This document shows positions 1 through 4,095 of a stretch of DNA of 6,056 nucleotides, piece by piece (position 1 is the stretch's first letter; every line of letters begins with the position of its first letter). This stretch comes from Thermoplasmata archaeon (GTDB lineage: Archaea > Thermoplasmatota > Thermoplasmata > Thermoplasmatales > Thermoplasmataceae). Below the pieces are notes generated by a model. The model searched no databases. It worked only from the letters and a program-made list of their open reading frames with translations, and had not been told where the DNA came from. Position numbers and translations under genes: made by a program. The stretch is from positions 1 to 6,056 of the forward strand of contig JAJZKX010000125.1 in the NCBI GenBank assembly GCA_021850745.1. Direction: 5' to 3'.

Positions 1-3
1 GAT

Positions 4-582
4 CTAAAAATCCTTTCCAAGATATACAATCATCGCATGAAGATTTTTCAGGGCCGGCAGATCATCACCAATGCTATCCTTTACCATATTCTTTACATCA
101 TCCACCACACCGCCATTCATGATTCCGGTTCTCTTGAGGATCCGAAACGTGTACCTGTCAACAACGAACACAGGGTAATCGAGGGCATAATTAAGTATGG
201 AATCCCTTGTCTCCTCACCGATGCCATTGAGAGATAATAGGAATATTGAGATTTCCTGGACCGGTTTTTTACTCATTTCCATAAGACCACCATATTTTCC
301 CTCAATCGCGGAACATATAGACACGAGCCTTCTGGCTTTCTGGTTGTAAAACCCTGAACTCCTTATGATTGAAGCAAGGGCTTCCCAGCTGGTTTCTGCT
401 ATCTTCTTGATTGAGATGAGCCCATTCTTTTTGAGCTCCCTGATTGATTTCTCCACATTGGACCATGAGGTGTTCTGTGTCAGAATGGCACCAATCAGGA
501 CTTCATCCGGACTCTCAGCTGGCCACCACCCAAGTTCACCGTAATGTGAGTAGAGAGCCTCATTGAGGCGCCTGATATCCAT
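4..582 (-). CDS. HhH-GPD DNA glycosylase, MagIII-like (endonuclease III superfamily)
   Basis: A 192-residue base-excision-repair glycosylase of the endonuclease III fold, predicted to remove alkylated purines such as 3-methyladenine from DNA. Visible: WWPAESP at 19-25, then GAILTQNTSW at 31-40 (equivalent to the LLSAQAT region of EndoIII), GFYNQKARRL at 77-86, the helix-hairpin-helix LNGIGEET at 118-125, and VVDRYTFRIL at 140-149 with D142 as the catalytic aspartate. The hairpin position that holds the catalytic lysine in bifunctional EndoIII (GRK) is glutamate (E124), so a monofunctional glycosylase is expected. The WWP/TQNT/FYNQKA pattern matches the MagIII-like family (COG2231 type) better than true Nth. 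The protein stops after LGKDF and has no C-x6-C-x2-C-x5-C iron-sulfur loop. The start is the only sensible ATG and has no Shine-Dalgarno, consistent with a leaderless message. It is divergent from the fix operon and functionally unrelated to it. Family sure; exact substrate inferred. Confidence 0.85.
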   Translation of the reverse strand: MDIRRLNEALYSHYGELGWWPAESPDEVLIGAILTQNTSWSNVEKSIRELKKNGLISIKKIAETSWEALASIIRSSGFYNQKARRLVSICSAIEGKYGGLMEMSKKPVQEISIFLLSLNGIGEETRDSILNYALDYPVFVVDRYTFRILKRTGIMNGGVVDDVKNMVKDSIGDDLPALKNLHAMIVYLGKDF

Positions 583-604
583 GGGGGCAAAATAACGTTG
601 TGAC

Positions 605-616
605 TAAAATTTCTTC
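605..616 (-). promoter_or_regulatory. Candidate TATA/BRE for the glycosylase gene
   Basis: On the minus strand a purine-rich GAAG is followed by AAATTTTA. The box is centred about 26 bp before the ATG at 582, which is the spacing expected if transcription starts at or next to the start codon. No Shine-Dalgarno lies between this box and the ATG (the sequence there ends in CCCCC), which supports a leaderless start. The box is a weak match, so this is tentative. Confidence 0.3.
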
Positions 617-630
617 ACATTTGCAATAAA

Positions 631-644
631 AAAGAATTATAATT
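631..644 (+). promoter_or_regulatory. Candidate BRE/TATA promoter of the fix operon
   Basis: AAAGAA followed by TTATAATT resembles an archaeal BRE plus TATA box. The box centre lies about 23-26 bp before the fixC ATG at 664, so transcription would begin at or within a few bases of the start codon and give a leaderless or near-leaderless message. It sits in the most AT-rich part of the 81-bp divergent intergenic region. No operator palindrome was seen. The hexamer GTGATA occurs twice just downstream (651-656 and 659-664); the first copy could be a weak Shine-Dalgarno if the transcript starts further upstream. Confidence 0.5.
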
Positions 645-663
645 AATCCAGTGATACTGTGAT

Positions 664-1956
664 ATGAGCGAGTTCGATGTCATAGTGGTGGGGGGAGGAC
701 CTGCAGGATCATCCGCAGCTATGAAGCTGGCGTCTGCAGGACATAATGTTCTTCTTGTGGAGAAGTCAGATCCTCCAGGCAGCAAAAACGTTTCCGGAGG
801 GGTTCTCTGGGGAAATGACCTGGCTGCCGTTGTTCCAGACTGGCAGAAAACCGCTCCAGTGGAACGTTATGTTAAATCTAAAGGAGTAGGTTTCCTGACT
901 AAGGAATCCAATATAGGCCTTGAATTCAGATCGAATCTTTTCGATGCAACCAAGGGAGGAAACATGGTCCTCAGGGCAAAGTTCGACCAGTGGCTGGTCA
1001 AGAAGGCAAAAGATTTTGGTGCGCTGGTTACCACGGGAGTAACTGTTGACCGCGTTGTCTTTGATAAAGACAAGGTCATAGGTGTCGAACAGGATGGAGA
1101 TACAATCACATCAGAATGCGTCATACTTGCGGAAGGCGCGAATCCAAGGGTAGCCATAGATTCTGGATTGAGGGAGCCTCTTTCCGACAAGGACGTTGCA
1201 ATAGGAGTGAAGGAGGTCATAAAACTCACGGAGAATACAATCAATGAGAGATTCAACCTGAGAGGGAAGGAGGGTTTTGCTGGGGAATATGTTCTTGGAT
1301 TCCTTTCAGGAGGCGTTGAAGCTGGTGGTTTCCTTTACACCAATAAGGACACAATTTCTGCTGGAGTCGTAATTTCTATGAAGCATCTCAGGGAGAATGA
1401 CAGTACCTATTCCTCTGATATTATAGAGCAGTTTCTTCAGCATCCTGCCATAGCTCCGATGATTGAGGGTGGAAGCATTGAGGAGTACAGCGCCCACATG
1501 GTACAGGAAGGCGGACTCGAAAGGATACCAAAACTCTATGGAAATGGCTACATGATAACAGGAGATGCTGCCGGATTCTCCTTCAGCAATGGTCTGGTCC
1601 TTCAGGGAATGAATTATGCCATAGCCTCTGGACTTGCTGCAGCAGATACCTACATAGAGGCGAAGGCAAACTCCGGCATTGACGAAACATCTCTTTCAGC
1701 ATACAGGAAGAGACTCCTGGACTCCTATGTTCTCAAGGATTTTTACAATTTCAGGGGAATTGGCGATGTAACATGGGGAAAACTCCCTCACAGGGCTCTT
1801 CCAGTAGCTCTTGAGAACTTGATGAAGGGACTTTTCATTGATCAGGGAACCCCGAAGAAACACATGTATGAACTGATGACCGAGTCCTTAAGCAAGACCG
1901 GCCTTAAGACCTCGGAAGCGATTCTTGAGGGATACAGAATGATGAGGAGGATGTGA
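664..1956 (+). CDS. fixC: FixC/EtfC, ETF:quinone oxidoreductase-like flavoprotein
   Basis: FAD-dependent oxidoreductase that accepts electrons from the FixAB flavoprotein and passes them to membrane quinone, working with FixX at the cytoplasmic face of the membrane. At 430 residues it has the usual FixC length. Visible: the dinucleotide-binding fold VVGGGPAGSSAA (G10, G12, G15) with acidic E33 at the end of the second strand; the FixC/ETF-QO signature PGSKNVSGGVLWG at 38-50; and the second FAD contact TGDAAGFSFSNG with G300-D301. It lacks the C-terminal iron-sulfur domain of mitochondrial/bacterial ETF-QO; that domain is supplied in trans by the next gene. No signal peptide or clear transmembrane helix is seen, in line with monotopic membrane association known for this family. 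It is the first gene of a fixC-X-A-B operon; ATG 664 has a TATA-like box about 25 bp upstream and only a weak ribosome-site match. Function from family; quinone type not visible. Confidence 0.93.
   Translation: MSEFDVIVVGGGPAGSSAAMKLASAGHNVLLVEKSDPPGSKNVSGGVLWGNDLAAVVPDWQKTAPVERYVKSKGVGFLTKESNIGLEFRSNLFDATKGGNMVLRAKFDQWLVKKAKDFGALVTTGVTVDRVVFDKDKVIGVEQDGDTITSECVILAEGANPRVAIDSGLREPLSDKDVAIGVKEVIKLTENTINERFNLRGKEGFAGEYVLGFLSGGVEAGGFLYTNKDTISAGVVISMKHLRENDSTYSSDIIEQFLQHPAIAPMIEGGSIEEYSAHMVQEGGLERIPKLYGNGYMITGDAAGFSFSNGLVLQGMNYAIASGLAAADTYIEAKANSGIDETSLSAYRKRLLDSYVLKDFYNFRGIGDVTWGKLPHRALPVALENLMKGLFIDQGTPKKHMYELMTESLSKTGLKTSEAILEGYRMMRRM
1944..1950 (+). promoter_or_regulatory. Ribosome binding site deciding the fixX start
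   Basis: GAGGAGG lies inside the last codons of fixC. It is 8 bases from ATG 1959 but only 2 bases from the upstream in-frame GTG at 1953, so it selects ATG 1959 as the fixX start. Confidence 0.7.
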
Positions 1957-1958
1957 AG

Positions 1959-2231
1959 ATGAAACTAGAAGACCGACTTGCGCTGTTGAATTATAAGATA
2001 GACAGGACCTATGCACACATAACCATTAAGCCTGAAATCTGTGAGACATGTCCGGACCACTTCTGCACCTTTTCCTGCCCTGCAAAATGCTACACCCTGA
2101 TTGACAGGAAATTGAACTTCAAATACGAAGACTGTGTGGAGTGCGGCACTTGCATTGTAGCCTGCGCCCATGAAAGCGTATCCTGGTCGAACACCAAGGG
2201 TGCCCATGGCGTGAAGTACAAATACGGGTGA
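1959..2231 (+). CDS. fixX: FixX/EtfX, ferredoxin-like partner of FixC
   Basis: A 90-residue iron-sulfur protein that binds FixC and is thought to carry electrons out to ferredoxin/flavodoxin or between FixC and quinone, depending on the model. Numbered from ATG 1959, cysteines lie at 28, 31, 36 and 40 (C-x2-C-x4-C-x3-CP) and at 59, 62, 65 and 69 (C-x2-C-x2-C-x3-C), the ligand set for two [4Fe-4S] clusters as in EtfX; C44 is an extra cysteine. The end GVKYKYG matches the conserved FixX tail (G-V-x-Y-x-Y/F-G). The fourth cysteine of the second motif is followed by alanine rather than the usual proline. A GTG at 1953 would add two residues and overlap fixC by one base, but the Shine-Dalgarno at 1944-1950 is properly spaced only for the ATG. 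It begins 2 bp after the fixC stop, implying coupled translation and stoichiometric production. Confidence 0.92.
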   Translation: MKLEDRLALLNYKIDRTYAHITIKPEICETCPDHFCTFSCPAKCYTLIDRKLNFKYEDCVECGTCIVACAHESVSWSNTKGAHGVKYKYG

Positions 2232-2232
2232 T
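2226..2232 (+). promoter_or_regulatory. Ribosome binding site of fixA
   Basis: GGGTGAT overlaps the fixX stop codon and matches the GGTGAT part of the archaeal 16S-complementary sequence. It ends 5 bases before ATG 2238. A nearer ATG at 2233 is out of frame and opens only a six-codon frame, so 2238 is the fixA start. Confidence 0.55.
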
Positions 2233-2237
2233 ATGAC

Positions 2238-3035
2238 ATGTCTCTACATCTAGCAGTTATAATAAAGGTAGTTCCTGATGGAAAGGAGGTCTTTGTTGAT
2301 CCTGTTACATTCACACTTAACAGATCAATGGCTACGAATATACTTAACCCGGCTGATGAAAATGCGCTTGAAGCTGCCCTGAGCATCAAAGACCAGCATG
2401 GGGGTAAGATCACCGTTCTTACAATGGCGCCTCCCTTTGCAGAACCATTCCTTCTTGAATGTATGTCAAGGGGGGCTGATGAGGCGATCCTTATCAGTGA
2501 CAGGGCAGTGGCAGGATCTGATACTTATCCAACCAGCCTTACAGTTGCAGCCGCAATCAAGAAACTTGGCGATGTTGATATAGTGTTCGCCGGTGAGAAA
2601 TCGTCGGACTCAAGCACCGGCCACGTAGGTCCGGGGGTAGCTGAATTCCTCAACGCAGAGCTAGCTTCATATTCGAGAGCGATAAAATATGAAGATGGCT
2701 ATGTCATTGCAGAACGGGAACTTGAGAATGGCGTGGAGGAGGTTAAAATTCCTACACCCGCAGTTGTCACAATACTTTCAGACTCAAACGACCCGAGAAG
2801 GGCAACCCTGAGAAGGAAGATCGATGCCTTGAAAAAAGGAATAAAGGTCTGGTCCCTCGCAGACATCAACGTCCCTGCTGACTGGGTTGGCCTGCGATCC
2901 TCCCCAACCGTTGTAAAGAAGATGCTTCCATTCCCGAGGAAGGACAGGAAGGCAGAAAACATCGGCAAGGACAAAATACCTGAACTTGTGGATCATCTCA
3001 TAGAGATCGGCGCCATTAATATGGAGGCTGACTGA
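2238..3035 (+). CDS. fixA: FixA/EtfB, electron-transfer flavoprotein beta subunit
   Basis: Small subunit of the ETF heterodimer, 265 residues, a usual length for the family. In bifurcating ETFs it binds NADH and the bifurcating FAD; in conventional ETFs the site holds AMP. Visible in order: VIIKVVPD near the N-terminus; NPADENALEAALSIKD at 37-52; TMAPP at 62-66 (usually MGPP); RGADEAILISDRAVAGSDTYPTS at 78-100 (a strongly conserved stretch); AGEKSSDSSTGHVGP at 118-132; and the ETF-beta signature region SNDPRRATLRRKIDALKK at 183-200. The T-x-x-V-G-P motif at 127-132 is the form I associate with bifurcating EtfB, as opposed to N-Q-T-G in conventional ones. It lies 6 bp after fixX and 1 bp before fixB. 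The 65-residue tail after the signature is charged and ends in GAINMEAD. Assignment as EtfB is secure; bifurcation is inferred from motif and operon content. Confidence 0.94.
   Translation: MSLHLAVIIKVVPDGKEVFVDPVTFTLNRSMATNILNPADENALEAALSIKDQHGGKITVLTMAPPFAEPFLLECMSRGADEAILISDRAVAGSDTYPTSLTVAAAIKKLGDVDIVFAGEKSSDSSTGHVGPGVAEFLNAELASYSRAIKYEDGYVIAERELENGVEEVKIPTPAVVTILSDSNDPRRATLRRKIDALKKGIKVWSLADINVPADWVGLRSSPTVVKKMLPFPRKDRKAENIGKDKIPELVDHLIEIGAINMEAD
3023..3027 (+). promoter_or_regulatory. Ribosome binding site of fixB
   Basis: GGAGG, inside the last codons of fixA, ends 9 bases before ATG 3037. The second in-frame ATG at 3046 would be 18 bases away, so 3037 is preferred as the start. Confidence 0.65.
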
Positions 3036-3036
3036 A

Positions 3037-4095
3037 ATGACAGACATGAAGAAGGCACAGCCCCCCCAGGATGTTTCCAAATACAAGGGAATAATGGTTT
3101 ATCTGGATTCATTCCAGAATGCTCTGACAAATGCTGCCCACGAGATGATAGGGGTCGGCCGTAAGATGGCTGATAAGGTGAAGGAACCATGCATCGGCGT
3201 TGTAATCGGGGAATCAGTTTCTGAAATGGTTCAGGAGGCTGGAAAATATGGCTGCGATGAGGTCTATGGCTTTGAGTCCCCTGAACTGGTATATTACAGG
3301 TCAAGGCCCTTTACAGACATTCTGTCATCAATGGTATTTGAAAAAAAGCCAAACATTCTCATAGTTCCCGGCACAAAGAATGGAAGGGATCTTGCCGCAA
3401 GAACCGCGGTCAGGGTCGAGACGGGGCTTACTGCGGACTGCATGGAAATTGATGTTGAGCCGGAAACAGGAATCCTCATAGCAAGAAGACCTGACTATGG
3501 AGACAGCACAATGTCGGAGATCAGATGCGAGAAGCATCGACCCCAGATGGCCACATCAAGGCCAGGAACCTTTGAGATTCCACAGATGGACGATAAGAGA
3601 AAGTTCACCACTGACATAAGGAAAGTGACCTTGGAGAAGGAACAGATGAGGGAACAGATTATTTCCTACAAACTGAAGGGTGGGGATGACATCACTGCTT
3701 CAAAGGTGATAGTATCCGGTGGACTCGGAATGGGCAACGCAGACGGTTTGAAGCTTGTAGAACAGCTTGCACAGATGATGGGAGGTTCATATGGCGTAAC
3801 GAGACCCGTTGCTGACCTTGGCTGGGCACCCAGGGACCACCAGGTTGGACAGACCGGGAAAATTGTCAGGCCCGATCTGTATATTGCTGCGGGAATATCT
3901 GGAAAGCCTCAGCACATAGTTGGAATGATGGACAGCAAGGTAATTGTCTCAATAAATAAGGATAGTGAGGCCGAAATCACAAGATTCTCAGATTATGTTA
4001 TAAACGGAGACCTTTACGAAATAATCCCAATATTTTTAGAAGAAATAAAAAAGAGAAAGAAAACAAAGACGGTAAAGACTGCTCAGAAAGCCTGA
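3037..4095 (+). CDS. fixB: FixB/EtfA, electron-transfer flavoprotein alpha subunit
   Basis: Large subunit of the ETF heterodimer, 352 residues, carrying the electron-transferring FAD. Visible: an N-terminal extension of about 17 residues before the first strand (GIMVYLD at 18-24); domain I with GTKNGRDLAARTAVRVETGL at 112-131 and TADC at 132-135; and the C-terminal FAD domain with VSGGLGMG at 226-233, TRPVADLGWAP at 255-265, QVGQTGK at 269-275 (T273 equals human ETFA T266, which contacts the flavin), YIAAGISGKPQH at 282-293, SINKD at 305-309 and SDYVINGDL at 318-326. Two FAD contacts differ from the usual form: GGRG is GGLG (L230) and S-R is T-R (T255). The tail KKRKKTKTVK is unusually lysine-rich. 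It follows fixA by 1 bp and its 3' end overlaps convergent thrS by 13 bp. Identity is secure; effects of the substitutions are unknown. Confidence 0.94.
   Translation: MTDMKKAQPPQDVSKYKGIMVYLDSFQNALTNAAHEMIGVGRKMADKVKEPCIGVVIGESVSEMVQEAGKYGCDEVYGFESPELVYYRSRPFTDILSSMVFEKKPNILIVPGTKNGRDLAARTAVRVETGLTADCMEIDVEPETGILIARRPDYGDSTMSEIRCEKHRPQMATSRPGTFEIPQMDDKRKFTTDIRKVTLEKEQMREQIISYKLKGGDDITASKVIVSGGLGMGNADGLKLVEQLAQMMGGSYGVTRPVADLGWAPRDHQVGQTGKIVRPDLYIAAGISGKPQHIVGMMDSKVIVSINKDSEAEITRFSDYVINGDLYEIIPIFLEEIKKRKKTKTVKTAQKA
4045..4068 (-). terminator. Candidate oligo-T terminator of thrS
   Basis: Read on the minus strand, the 3' end of fixB is a T-rich tract, TTTGTTTTCTTTCTCTTTTT-like, including six consecutive T (4047-4052). 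It starts about 15 bases past the thrS stop codon at 4083-4085. Oligo-T tracts without a hairpin are the intrinsic terminators of archaeal RNA polymerase, so position and composition fit. The same bases encode the lysine-rich tail of FixB on the other strand. Confidence 0.55.

Noticed and set aside
37..237. 66-codon plus-strand frame opposite the glycosylase
   Set aside because: Antisense shadow of a gene with clear HhH-GPD motifs; no ribosome site.
651..664. Repeated GTGATA hexamers before fixC as an operator
   Set aside because: Only two short direct copies overlapping the start codon; no inverted symmetry and no further copies in the intergenic region.
1953..1955. GTG overlapping the fixC stop as the fixX start
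   Set aside because: The Shine-Dalgarno GAGGAGG ends only 2 bases before it; ATG 1959 has ideal spacing.
2233..2253. Six-codon micro-ORF (ATG 2233 to TAG) overlapping the fixA start, possible leader peptide
   Set aside because: Too short, no attenuator structure seen, and it is explained by chance repetition of the GTGATATGA string found also at fixC.
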